Source of the DNA: Chryseobacterium paridis
Lineage (GTDB): Bacteria > Bacteroidota > Bacteroidia > Flavobacteriales > Weeksellaceae
Reading direction: 5' to 3'
DNA: 64,000 nt
Assembly (NCBI RefSeq): GCF_016595215.1
Contig: NZ_JAENHK010000010.1
Coordinates: 1,969,390-2,033,389 of the forward strand
Shown piece by piece: positions 1 through 7,901 of this stretch (position 1 is the first letter of the stretch; each line of letters starts with the position of its first letter). The notes beneath the pieces are model-generated. The model made no database searches and had not been told where the DNA came from. It worked only from the letters and a program-made list of their open reading frames with translations. The position numbers and the translations under genes are program-made.

Positions 1-345
1 ATCCTTAATTCCTGTAGCTATGATCAGTTTCTTAGATTTGAATCTTTGTCCTGATTGTGTTTCGACTTCAAATCCGCTGTCAGTCTTCAAAAGCTTTATA
101 GCCAGACCATCATAGAATTCTACAGAACTATATTTTTTCACCTGAGATGTAGCCTCATTGCTAATTTCTTTAGGGGTTTTGCCATCTTGTGTCAGAAAAT
201 TATGAGAATAAGGTGTTTGCGCATTGCAAGGTTTTCCTCCATCAATGATCAATACATTCCTTAAAGATCTCCCTAAAGCCATTGCCGCGGAAAGCCCGGC
301 ATAACTTCCTCCAATTATTATGACATCAAAAAGATTTCCTCCCAT
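1..345 (-). CDS. NAD(P)/FAD-dependent oxidoreductase, thioredoxin-reductase-like (partial)
   Basis: The frame is open from the ATG at 345 down to the window edge, giving the first 115 residues; the C-terminus lies outside. Residues 7-21 (DVIIIGGSYAGLSAA) form the dinucleotide-binding beta-alpha-beta turn of flavoprotein reductases. A later segment ends in LIIATG, the second FAD-contact motif of the thioredoxin reductase superfamily. The CxxC redox motif of true TrxB lies in the missing part, so TrxB cannot be separated from related flavin reductases. A TATCTTTG -7 box at 367-374 lies 21 bases before the ATG, with a TTG 19 bases further upstream inside a small inverted repeat, which suggests repressor control. 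The start is well supported by this promoter. Confidence 0.8.
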   Translation of the reverse strand, partial: MGGNLFDVIIIGGSYAGLSAAMALGRSLRNVLIIDGGKPCNAQTPYSHNFLTQDGKTPKEISNEATSQVKKYSSVEFYDGLAIKLLKTDSGFEVETQSGQRFKSKKLIIATGIKD

Positions 346-366
346 GGTTTAAAATAAAATATAAGA

Positions 367-406
367 CAAAGATACAATATTTTTTCAATAACGCAACACT
401 ATTGCG
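367..406 (-). promoter_or_regulatory. Promoter with overlapping inverted repeat for the FAD oxidoreductase
   Basis: On the minus strand a TATCTTTG -7 box (367-374) is preceded after 19 bases by TTG (394-396). The TTG lies inside an inverted repeat, CGCAA-5-TTGCG (392-406). A repressor bound to this repeat would cover the -33 element. The promoter match is good; the operator role is inference. Confidence 0.55.
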
Positions 407-411
407 ATAAT

Positions 412-447
412 AAAATAATAAAAAAGCTGATCAAAAACAATCAGCCA
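412..447 (-). terminator. Terminator after the beta-lactamase gene
   Basis: GCTGAT (427-432) pairs with ATCAGC (441-446) across an 8-base loop. On the minus strand it is followed by an uninterrupted T tract and further AT-rich sequence, and it lies about 45 bases after the stop codon of the lactamase gene. Confidence 0.75.
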
Positions 448-491
448 TATTTAAACAACCTTTGATACTTCAAGACAAAGACCTTTATTAT

Positions 492-1247
492 CTATTCTGT
501 TTTAAATAACTTTATCGTATAATCCAATAATTCCTGACCACCAACTTCTCCATGCCCCGGAATAACTATTTTCGCATTAGGATATGTATTTTTAACTTTT
601 TCTACGGTTCCGACCCATGCTTTAACGTTTGAATCTTCAAGGTATCCTTTACTGGCATCAACTTCTTTAATCAGACAGCCACCAAACATCACATTTTCAC
701 CCGGAAAGTAGCCCACAACATTATCTCTGGTATGGCCTTCACCAAAGAATGTCGCATATACTTTCTGCTTACCAACATTTAAAGTCAAACTATTATCAAA
801 TCCATGGTCAGGAACATTGAATTTATTTTCTTTTGCTAATGCTATGGTTTTGTAAGTAGCGTAACATGGAATACCACTTTTAGTAAACTCTTTTAATCCA
901 CCTACACAATCATTATGAAAATGGGTGGCGATAACGGCATTAATCTTTGCATTCAGATTGTTATTGATCCATTTAATTAATTCACCTGAACTCTTATCAT
1001 TAGTTGGAGTGTCAAAAATTACCGTTTCATCACCATCTTTTACAATCATTCCATTACAGGGAACCCGTCCAAATGTTTCTGTATCTATATAGGAAATATG
1101 CTGGTAAACGCTTGCTGACAACTTTTTAATAATGAGATCATGGGATTTATAAACCACCTTAGAATTAACAGATGAAGATTTCTGAGAAATACACCCAAAA
1201 AAAACTATCGTCAACAACACGCTCAAAATTTTAAATAATGATTTCAT
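492..1247 (-). CDS. Subclass B1 metallo-beta-lactamase, probable lipoprotein
   Basis: This 251-residue zinc hydrolase should open beta-lactam rings, carbapenems included, in the periplasm. All B1 ligands are visible: H109, H111 and D113 (HFHND), H172 (GHTRDN), C191 (FGGC) and H232 (PGHGEVG); K194 after the cysteine is the usual substrate-carboxylate contact. The N-terminus is a signal sequence ending FFGC, so C19 may be lipidated, though the lipobox is weak. The sequence around the first zinc site (HFHNDCVGG) differs from what I recall of BlaB, IND or CGB (HSHDDRAGG type), so it is probably a separate chromosomal branch; I give no allele name. It starts 25 bases after the glycosyltransferase gene and is probably co-transcribed with it. 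Activity and spectrum are inferred from family membership. Confidence 0.92.
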   Translation of the reverse strand: MKSLFKILSVLLTIVFFGCISQKSSSVNSKVVYKSHDLIIKKLSASVYQHISYIDTETFGRVPCNGMIVKDGDETVIFDTPTNDKSSGELIKWINNNLNAKINAVIATHFHNDCVGGLKEFTKSGIPCYATYKTIALAKENKFNVPDHGFDNSLTLNVGKQKVYATFFGEGHTRDNVVGYFPGENVMFGGCLIKEVDASKGYLEDSNVKAWVGTVEKVKNTYPNAKIVIPGHGEVGGQELLDYTIKLFKTE

Positions 1248-1272
1248 TCTTTATTCTTTTAATAAAAATATT

Positions 1273-2793
1273 CTAAAACTCACTTTCGCCCTCATCAATC
1301 TCACTCTTTATTTTTGCTCTCACATCTATTTTTGCCCGACTGAAACTAAAAATAAGAGTCCCTTTTTCTCTGGCAAAAGGATTGGTAATAGAATCAGCTT
1401 TTCTTGAAATTTCAAAGTAAGGCCCAGTCTCTTTTAGCTCATCGTCATTATCATCGTTTTTTATTCTTATCAAGTTAAAATATTTGTCTTTAAGATCAAA
1501 CCAATTGATGTAATCGGCATTAAATGAGACAGCTTTTATTCCCATCTTTGAATAGTAGTTAATGGCTCCAGCCTGCCCATAATTATCACATAGAACGAGT
1601 GTTTTCCCAGTCTTCGATAATTTGGAATATTCTTTATCTACTTTTTGAGCTAATTCTTTCCACCCTAGCATATCTGCAAAATCCTGAGGCAATGAATGAT
1701 CTTTTCCATCTTCCCACCGTAACAATCCAAATTTCTTATACCGCTCCGGATTATTCACAATAAACTCTGGACTCTTATTAGGAAATGAAATACGATACAT
1801 AGGGATAAATAATATGATAGGGTGCAGAATACAGATTGGTTTGAGAAATCGTTTCCAGCCGTTTTCCAAAATGTGATCCAAATAAACCGATCCAAAAGCT
1901 ACATACACAGGATAAAGACCTATCGCATAATAATCTTTAGCCTTAAAAAATACAAACAGTGATATTGCAATTACATATCCCCAGAAAAAGAATCTGAACT
2001 TTTCAAATGGTTTATAAAATAACAAGGCGTAGAAACTAATTAATATAACAAACGTAACACCTATAAAGAATAATAACTGAGACTTAAAAAAATCAAATCT
2101 GTTCACATTCACCAATTGGTTTTCTGAAAGCACCTTCATATGGTGAATAATCGGAAAGTTGTTATTATACTGCCATAATAAATTAGGAAAAATAATAACT
2201 AAAGTTATAAGTCCAGACCAATATGTATGTTTGTTTTTAAAGATCTTTCTTTGTTTTGTTAACAAAAGTGCAGGGATAAAACCCAATGCAAGAAAAGCAA
2301 TATTGTATTTATTTAAAATGCCCAGACCAAAAATTATCCCTCCGAAATAAAGCCATTTTACTTTTTCTGTATTCATATATTTAATTAAAATATAAAAAAA
2401 CAAAGTCCATAAAAATACCTCTGAGGAGTTAGGTTGAAAAAGCATATTTAATCGTAAAAGCACAGAAAACAGCAATCCAAGAGAAGCGAGAACCTGAGCA
2501 AACAACCCTCCTTTTAATTCTTCAATGATTTTCCAGACTACAACTATCGTTAATGCTCCAAATAAAGCAGGAAAAAATTTAACCCAGAATACAGATCCAC
2601 CCAATATCTGAATTAGCCATGCAAACCATGAGCTAAAAGGGGGAACTGACAAATAGCCCCATGCAAGATGATTTCCCTGATCAATATGCAGAAACTCATC
2701 CCGGTGCAATTCGTATTCAGGACTAATCAGTATATATTGAAGAATAAATTTCGCAATGATAAAAACAAAAAGAATCAGATAACTTTTCTTCAT
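1273..2793 (-). CDS. GT39/ArnT-type membrane glycosyltransferase
   Basis: A 506-residue polytopic protein with about ten hydrophobic segments and a hydrophilic C-terminal third. The first periplasmic loop contains HRDEFLHID (residues 30-38), the acidic motif of the PMT/ArnT (GT-C fold, family 39) enzymes that move sugars from polyprenyl-phosphate donors to lipid or protein acceptors outside the inner membrane. Length fits the family. Whether the acceptor is lipid A, another lipid or a protein cannot be told. It is followed after 25 bases by the metallo-beta-lactamase gene in the same direction, so both may share a transcript; a functional link is speculation. Confidence 0.8.
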   Translation of the reverse strand: MKKSYLILFVFIIAKFILQYILISPEYELHRDEFLHIDQGNHLAWGYLSVPPFSSWFAWLIQILGGSVFWVKFFPALFGALTIVVVWKIIEELKGGLFAQVLASLGLLFSVLLRLNMLFQPNSSEVFLWTLFFYILIKYMNTEKVKWLYFGGIIFGLGILNKYNIAFLALGFIPALLLTKQRKIFKNKHTYWSGLITLVIIFPNLLWQYNNNFPIIHHMKVLSENQLVNVNRFDFFKSQLLFFIGVTFVILISFYALLFYKPFEKFRFFFWGYVIAISLFVFFKAKDYYAIGLYPVYVAFGSVYLDHILENGWKRFLKPICILHPIILFIPMYRISFPNKSPEFIVNNPERYKKFGLLRWEDGKDHSLPQDFADMLGWKELAQKVDKEYSKLSKTGKTLVLCDNYGQAGAINYYSKMGIKAVSFNADYINWFDLKDKYFNLIRIKNDDNDDELKETGPYFEISRKADSITNPFAREKGTLIFSFSRAKIDVRAKIKSEIDEGESEF

Positions 2794-2893
2794 AGGTTAA
2801 AGTTTGGAATTAAAATTAAGACATTTTAAACTTCTTTTTCATTACATCTTTGAACAGTTTAATTTAACAGAATAGAACAGCAACTTTAATCAG

Positions 2894-2927
2894 TCAACAA
2901 AAAATCCCGGAAATTACTTTCCGGGAT
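2894..2927 (-). terminator. Terminator of the ABC export operon
   Basis: A perfect 10-bp stem, ATCCCGGAAA (2904-2913) with TTTCCGGGAT (2918-2927), 4-base loop. On the minus strand it is followed by TTTTT, 28 bases after the adaptor stop codon. Confidence 0.85.
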
Positions 2928-2954
2928 CTTAGATAAATGTATCTGGTTAGTTTA

Positions 2955-4148
2955 TTATTTTTTCTTTTCTTTAAGCTCTTCTTTATCTTTATCAGAAGGG
3001 TTCCAGACTTTCACTTCAGAATTCTTATCGATCCCTGAAAGCACCTGAACATTGATACCATCACTGGCTCCTAATTTCACATATACTTTCTTGAACTTCC
3101 CGTCTTTTTGTTTCACTTCAACAAAAGATTTATCCTTTCCATTGCTCTTTTCATATTGAACAAGTGATTCATCCAATAACAAAGCATTCTTTTGAGAATT
3201 TAATACGATCTCTCCATTTGCCGAAAATCCAGCTCTGATGTATTCATTGTTAGGATTACTCACATCACCTTCAACCGGGAATTTAATCGTTCCTAAATTA
3301 TCTTTTCCTTTAGGGGCAATCATTGTTAATTTCCCAGGGAAAGTCTTATTTTGTAAAGCACCGATTACAATATTCATTGGCATCCCTTGTTTCAGTTTTC
3401 CAGCCTGAGCTTCATCAATTTCTCCCTGAAAAATCAATGAGTTAAGATCTGCAATAGAACAAATTGTTGTTCCTGCATTGAAGGAGTTAGCTTCAATTAC
3501 CTGGCTTCCCACTTTTACAGGGACATCAAGTACGGTTCCTGCAGCTTTAGAACGGATTTGGGTAGTAGCAAAACCCTGTAACTCAGGAGTTGCTCCGGTT
3601 TTCACGATCTGTAATCTCTTTTGTGCTGTCTGGAACTGCTGATTTGCATTTTTAAGAGTTTGTTGCTGGGAATATAACTGCTGCTGAGAATTTAAATAAT
3701 CTTGCTTGGAAATAACTCCCTGACTATATAATTTCTGTTGCATATCAAATTGTTTCTGCATATTATCCACATTCAGTTTGGCATTACTGATCTGAAGCTC
3801 CGCATTCTGAACTTCCTGCTGTGCGTTGTTTACATCAGCAATATTCGGGATAATTCTAACAGTCGCAACCAATTGCCCTGCAACCACTTTATCTCCTTCA
3901 TCCACTAAAATTTTATCAATGATACCTGCAATGTTAGGTTTGATTTCTATTTCTTCTTTTGGTATAATTTTTCCTGTCGCCATGACTTTATCATCCATGT
4001 TTTGGACCGTTGGTTTTCGCGTAAGGAACGCCTCACTCTCTTTAGAGTTGGATTTGATCAAGTAACCAATTCCCGAGAATAATGCCACTGCAAATAAAAG
4101 CCCCAACAGTATATAAATGGCTTTTTTCCAAGTGAATTTCTTTTTCAT
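2955..4148 (-). CDS. HlyD/MacA-type efflux periplasmic adaptor
   Basis: A 397-residue adaptor linking an inner-membrane transporter to an outer-membrane channel. One N-terminal membrane anchor (about residues 10-31) is followed by a lipoyl-type half motif, a Gln/Asn-rich alpha-helical hairpin (about 105-185, many NAQQ/QQQL heptads, coiled coil), the second lipoyl half and beta-barrel domains. It ends in a Lys/Glu-rich tail. It is the last gene of a four-gene operon with two MacB-type permeases and an ATPase, 31 bases after the upstream permease, and is followed by a strong terminator. No TolC-like gene lies in the window, so the outer channel must be encoded elsewhere. The substrate is unknown. 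Confidence 0.88.
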   Translation of the reverse strand: MKKKFTWKKAIYILLGLLFAVALFSGIGYLIKSNSKESEAFLTRKPTVQNMDDKVMATGKIIPKEEIEIKPNIAGIIDKILVDEGDKVVAGQLVATVRIIPNIADVNNAQQEVQNAELQISNAKLNVDNMQKQFDMQQKLYSQGVISKQDYLNSQQQLYSQQQTLKNANQQFQTAQKRLQIVKTGATPELQGFATTQIRSKAAGTVLDVPVKVGSQVIEANSFNAGTTICSIADLNSLIFQGEIDEAQAGKLKQGMPMNIVIGALQNKTFPGKLTMIAPKGKDNLGTIKFPVEGDVSNPNNEYIRAGFSANGEIVLNSQKNALLLDESLVQYEKSNGKDKSFVEVKQKDGKFKKVYVKLGASDGINVQVLSGIDKNSEVKVWNPSDKDKEELKEKKK

Positions 4149-4179
4149 ATATCTAGTTTATTTTTTATTTAAATGGTTT

Positions 4180-5451
4180 TTATTCAGTTCTTAATGCTTC
4201 AATAGGTCTAATTTTCACTGCTCTCTGAGCTGGAATCATTCCGATAATCAATCCTAAAATTACCATTACTGCCATGGCAGCAAATACATTCCCATAGTTT
4301 ACCGTAGGATTATAAAATGGAAAGGCATCCTGATTCTGTGTTGCCATATTAAGAATCATGAGGACAAATATTCCCGACATGAATCCTAATAATCCTGAAG
4401 ATAATGTAATAACAACACTTTCCAGGAGGATCTGATTTCTAACTTCCGAAGGCTTCGCTCCTAAGGCTCTTCTGATTCCGATTTCTTTTGTTCTTTCCTT
4501 TACCGTAATCAATAAGATATTTGAGATGGCAATAACTCCGGCAAGGATCGTAAGTGTTCCCACGATAATTGTTAAGAGCTGCATTCCGGTTAAAAATCCT
4601 GTCAATTTTCCGAATTCTTTTCCCAGGTTGAAACTCCCGAATGCGTTCGTATCTTCGGGTGAAACTTTATTCTTAAGCTTCAGTACCTGTTTTACTTTTT
4701 CTTCTACAATCTTTAAATCGGCATCAGGCCTGCTGACAATAGCAAACATATCGATATTATCTCCCGCATTATACATTTTCGTGTATGTAGAAAGAGGAAT
4801 GAAAACAGTACGGTCATTTTCAAAACCGCCGCCTTTTTTCACTCTGAAAACACCAATAACATTAAAAAAGAGACCTTTTATATTGATAGATTTTCCAATA
4901 GGATTTTCTTTCTTTTTAGAATCAAAAAAGTTTTTATAAACTTCTTCTCCTATCACAGCCACATTTTTATTTCCTGATAAATCTGCATCATTAATATAGC
5001 GTCCGAAAATAAGTTTCTTCTCTGAAATTTTATTTCCCACAGGATAATCTCCGGTAAGAGAATAAGTGGCACTTTTTCCATTTTTTGACATGGATTCTCC
5101 CGGTGTTCCTGTAAAACTTCCCCGAGCATTTTGCGGCGAAATGTAGTCTATTTCAGGAACCTTTCTTTTCAACATTTCCATATCGGGAAGATGTAGCTTC
5201 ATCTCTCTTCCTTTTGGAAAACCTTCATAAGGAATTGAAGTTTTCTGAGCCCACAAAAAAATAGAATTTGTTGCAAAACCCGAGAATAATTTATCAAAAC
5301 CGTTCTCCATTCCTTTTGCTGCTCCCAGCAAACTTACATATAAAAACATACCCCAACCTACCCCGATCATGGTAAGGAATGTCCGAAGTTTATTATTTCT
5401 CAATGAATAATAAATTTCCTGCCAGGTATCCTTTTTAAATAAGATGTTCAT
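4180..5451 (-). CDS. MacB-type ABC transporter permease (second of two)
   Basis: A 423-residue protein with the FtsX/MacB layout: a TM helix near residues 25-45, a large periplasmic domain (about 50-275), then three TM helices (about 285-310, 340-365, 388-412). The cytoplasmic segment KERTKEIGIRRALGAKPSEV is the conserved permease loop that contacts the ATPase, and the protein ends KIRPIEALRTE, a typical C-terminal motif. It is paralogous to the permease encoded just upstream, with the same loop and C-terminus, so the two probably form a heterodimer driven by the single ATPase. It lies 59 bases after the first permease gene. Confidence 0.9.
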   Translation of the reverse strand: MNILFKKDTWQEIYYSLRNNKLRTFLTMIGVGWGMFLYVSLLGAAKGMENGFDKLFSGFATNSIFLWAQKTSIPYEGFPKGREMKLHLPDMEMLKRKVPEIDYISPQNARGSFTGTPGESMSKNGKSATYSLTGDYPVGNKISEKKLIFGRYINDADLSGNKNVAVIGEEVYKNFFDSKKKENPIGKSINIKGLFFNVIGVFRVKKGGGFENDRTVFIPLSTYTKMYNAGDNIDMFAIVSRPDADLKIVEEKVKQVLKLKNKVSPEDTNAFGSFNLGKEFGKLTGFLTGMQLLTIIVGTLTILAGVIAISNILLITVKERTKEIGIRRALGAKPSEVRNQILLESVVITLSSGLLGFMSGIFVLMILNMATQNQDAFPFYNPTVNYGNVFAAMAVMVILGLIIGMIPAQRAVKIRPIEALRTE

Positions 5452-5510
5452 TGGTGTTAGTTATGAGGTTGATTTATACTTTTTAAATTATTATTAATGA
5501 GCAGCAACAT

Positions 5511-6740
5511 TTATTCTGTTCGTAATGCTTCTATAGGCTTAATTTTCGACGCTCTGTAAGCAGGAACAAAACCGGCAATAAGTCCTGAAAAAACCAATGC
5601 AAGAAATGCCATAAAGATCTCCGCCCAGCCCACACTAGGGTTCTTTATAAAAAACTCCTCAAGCCTGTCTCCCATAAGGCTAAGGGCTAAAACACCCAAA
5701 CCTACTCCGATCAGACCTGAAATCACTGTAATGACAACACTCTCTTGTACAATAAGTGCTACAATACTTCTAGGTTTTGCACCAATAGCTTTTCTGACAC
5801 CGATTTCCTTTGTTCTCTCTTTAACAATATAAACCATAATGTTACTGATCCCAATGATCCCTGCGATCAGAGTTCCCATTCCGATAAACCCAACAATACC
5901 GGTAAGTACTGCCATAAACATAAATGTATCATTCATATTTTCAGCATTATTCCATACCCGGACCCCGTTTTCATCGTCGGGAGAAACATTTTTCCTGGCT
6001 TTTAATCTATCTTTTAGCTCATTCCCATATTTTATAGCTTCCTGGGGCGTCAGCTTTTCGTTGTAGGCTATATATACCGTAGTTACCGTATCTGAGCCTT
6101 TTTTCATTTGTTGTAAAGTAGTGATAGGAACAGTAATATGTCTTTCATCCCAGTCTCCCCCATCATCGGAAAATACTCCCACGACCTTGAACATTGTTCC
6201 GTTGATATTAAGTTCTTTTCCTACAGGACTTCCATTCTTGATCAAATCCCTCTGAACCATTCGTCCGATCACAGCAACATTTTGCTTCCTTTCAAGATCG
6301 GAAGGATTGATGTATCGGCCTTCAAGAATTTTCCTGTTCTCTATAAACTTTTCTTCGGGATCTCCTCCGTTGACCTGGTAGTTACCACTTTCCTTTCCAT
6401 ATTTTACCAGCAAACTGGTTTGATATCTTGGAGTAGAATACCCTACTTTTTCTTTATCTGCTTTAACCAAAAAATCATAATCAGCATTATTCATGGTCAC
6501 ATTACGATCCGACTGTAATCCTTTATAAGCCAGTGTTGTTTTCCCTGTAAAAATGGAAATCAAATTTTGGGCATCTCTTGCAAAACCTTCTGTAAAAGCA
6601 TTTTGAAGACCTTTACCAATTCCAAAAAGAACGATAAAGATAAATAACCCCAGTGCTACAGTAAAACCGGAAAGTACCGTTCGCAATACATTACTGCGAA
6701 TAGAACTGAATATTTCCTGCCAACGATCCAGGTCAAACAT
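5511..6740 (-). CDS. MacB-type ABC transporter permease (first of two)
   Basis: 409 residues with the same four-TM FtsX/MacB topology as its neighbour: N-terminal TM (about 20-42), periplasmic MacB_PCD-like domain, three C-terminal TMs, the cytoplasmic loop VKERTKEIGVRKAIGAKPRS and the end KIKPIEALRTE. It carries no ATPase domain; unlike E. coli MacB the ATPase is a separate protein encoded 45 bases upstream. Two paralogous permeases with one ATPase and one adaptor point to a heteromeric tripartite pump or mechanotransmission complex. Substrate not predictable. Confidence 0.9.
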   Translation of the reverse strand: MFDLDRWQEIFSSIRSNVLRTVLSGFTVALGLFIFIVLFGIGKGLQNAFTEGFARDAQNLISIFTGKTTLAYKGLQSDRNVTMNNADYDFLVKADKEKVGYSTPRYQTSLLVKYGKESGNYQVNGGDPEEKFIENRKILEGRYINPSDLERKQNVAVIGRMVQRDLIKNGSPVGKELNINGTMFKVVGVFSDDGGDWDERHITVPITTLQQMKKGSDTVTTVYIAYNEKLTPQEAIKYGNELKDRLKARKNVSPDDENGVRVWNNAENMNDTFMFMAVLTGIVGFIGMGTLIAGIIGISNIMVYIVKERTKEIGVRKAIGAKPRSIVALIVQESVVITVISGLIGVGLGVLALSLMGDRLEEFFIKNPSVGWAEIFMAFLALVFSGLIAGFVPAYRASKIKPIEALRTE

Positions 6741-6785
6741 AATTTTATTTTTTTACTTTTTTAAAGTCAATGTATGGTTCACTAT

Positions 6786-7475
6786 TTACAGAACAACCTG
6801 CTTGATAAATTCATCACTTTCGATAACTCCATCCTTTAAAATCACATTTCTTTTTGTCTGTGCTGCAACATCAGGTTCGTGAGTTACTACTATGATCGTT
6901 TTCCCTTCATTATTAATATCCTGCAGCAATTTCATAATATCATGAGTCGTCTTTGAATCCAAAGCTCCGGTAGGTTCATCAGCTAATACAACTTTAGGAT
7001 TGGTGATCAAAGCTCTTGCAATAGCTACTCTTTGCTTCTGTCCACCTGAAAGTTCATTAGGAAGGTGGGTCGCCCACTGAGCAAGCCCCACTTTCTCCAG
7101 ATATTCCATTGCGATCTGATTACGTTCTTTTCGGGGTACATTCTGATAGTATAAAGGAAGAGCTACATTTTCTAAAGCGGTTTTATATCCTATAAGATTA
7201 AAAGACTGGAAAATAAATCCTAAAAATTTACTTCTGTACTCAGCAGCCTTTACTTCGGATAAATGTTCAATAGGAACGCCATCCAGCTCATAAGTCCCTG
7301 AATCTTTTTCATCCAGAATACCTATAATATTAAGAAGCGTAGACTTTCCCGAACCGGAACTTCCCATGATAGAAACAAACTCACCTTCGGAAATATTAAG
7401 ATTAATTCCCTTGAGAACGTGCAGTTTACTTTTCCCTGTATCGTATGATTTATTTAAATCCTGAATTACTAACAT
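6786..7475 (-). CDS. ABC transporter ATP-binding protein (MacB/LolD class)
   Basis: A 229-residue stand-alone nucleotide-binding subunit. Walker A GSSGSGKS (38-45), Q-loop around FQ90, signature LSGGQ (142-146), Walker B VVLADE (162-167), D-loop GALD and a switch histidine in VVTHEPD are all present, so it should be active. It is the first gene of the operon and faces the nrd operon across a 426-base gap. An imperfect dyad at 7493-7511 lies 18 bases before the start codon and might be an operator. Its class powers export or envelope mechanotransmission rather than import. Confidence 0.93.
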   Translation of the reverse strand: MLVIQDLNKSYDTGKSKLHVLKGINLNISEGEFVSIMGSSGSGKSTLLNIIGILDEKDSGTYELDGVPIEHLSEVKAAEYRSKFLGFIFQSFNLIGYKTALENVALPLYYQNVPRKERNQIAMEYLEKVGLAQWATHLPNELSGGQKQRVAIARALITNPKVVLADEPTGALDSKTTHDIMKLLQDINNEGKTIIVVTHEPDVAAQTKRNVILKDGVIESDEFIKQVVL

Positions 7476-7492
7476 TAAGTGATCTATGTTTT

Positions 7493-7511
7493 ATACTCCT
7501 ATAAGTAGTAT
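7493..7511 (-). promoter_or_regulatory. Imperfect dyad upstream of the ABC operon
   Basis: ATACTCCT/ATAAGTAGTAT forms a dyad in which 7 of 9 pairs match around a central T. Its place just before the ATPase start suggests an operator, but no regulator gene is adjacent. Weak evidence. Confidence 0.25.
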
Positions 7512-7684
7512 ATACTTTCAATTTGTTACAAGAATAAAAATTTATTGCAATTTTTTACTGTTTAACATATTAAACCTTTATTAATAGACATTTAAAAACT
7601 TTTGTTTAACTGTAACTTATCAAAAATATTTATTTACTGTGTATTAGTGGAGTTAAACCAATATCAGTGCTTGTTTCATGTAAA

Positions 7685-7693
7685 TGTGGAAAA
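7685..7693 (-). promoter_or_regulatory. DnaA-box-like site 1 upstream of nrdB
   Basis: Reads TTTTCCACA on the minus strand, matching TTWTNCACA. It is the start of a 16-base direct repeat shared with the site at 7798. Confidence 0.35.
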
Positions 7694-7797
7694 CTTTTAC
7701 GGTTAAAAGTCAACCAATTAGTGTTTACCTCTTTCAAAATCGTTTCTTTTTTTCGAACTTTGTGCTTCGCACTAACAAATAATAAAAACACTTTTCT

Positions 7798-7806
7798 TGT
7801 GAAAAA
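7798..7806 (-). promoter_or_regulatory. DnaA-box-like site 2 upstream of nrdB
   Basis: Reads TTTTTCACA on the minus strand, matching TTWTNCACA, and starts the second copy of the direct repeat TGTGRAAAACTTTTA. Confidence 0.35.
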
Positions 7807-7856
7807 CTTTTAAATATAAGTTCCAACAAATCAAGCCGTTATTTATTCTTTGAGTT

Positions 7857-7865
7857 TTATCCACA
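7857..7865 (+). promoter_or_regulatory. Consensus DnaA box upstream of nrdB
   Basis: TTATCCACA is an exact match to the classical DnaA box and lies 36 bases before the nrdB start. In E. coli the nrdAB promoter is controlled by DnaA, so a similar replication link is plausible here; that part is inference. Confidence 0.45.
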
Positions 7866-7901
7866 GTGATCTAATTATTTTAATTTAAACACATTTTTAA
7901 T

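Larger units (their letters stand above)
7476..7901. other. AT-rich divergent intergenic region between the ABC and nrd operons
   Basis: No ORF of merit here. It carries the upstream signals of both operons. I see three sites fitting the DnaA-box pattern TTWTNCACA, all in the nrd-proximal half, two of them inside a 16-base imperfect direct repeat (7685-7700 and 7798-7813, 14 of 16 identical). No convincing NrdR box was found by eye. The -7 element of nrdB is not clear; GAACTTTG at 7755-7762 is the nearest match to TAnnTTTG. Confidence 0.6.

Noticed and set aside
4526..4939. 137-aa plus-strand ORF within the MacB-type permease gene
   Set aside because: Antisense shadow of a well-supported gene, with no recognisable protein features.
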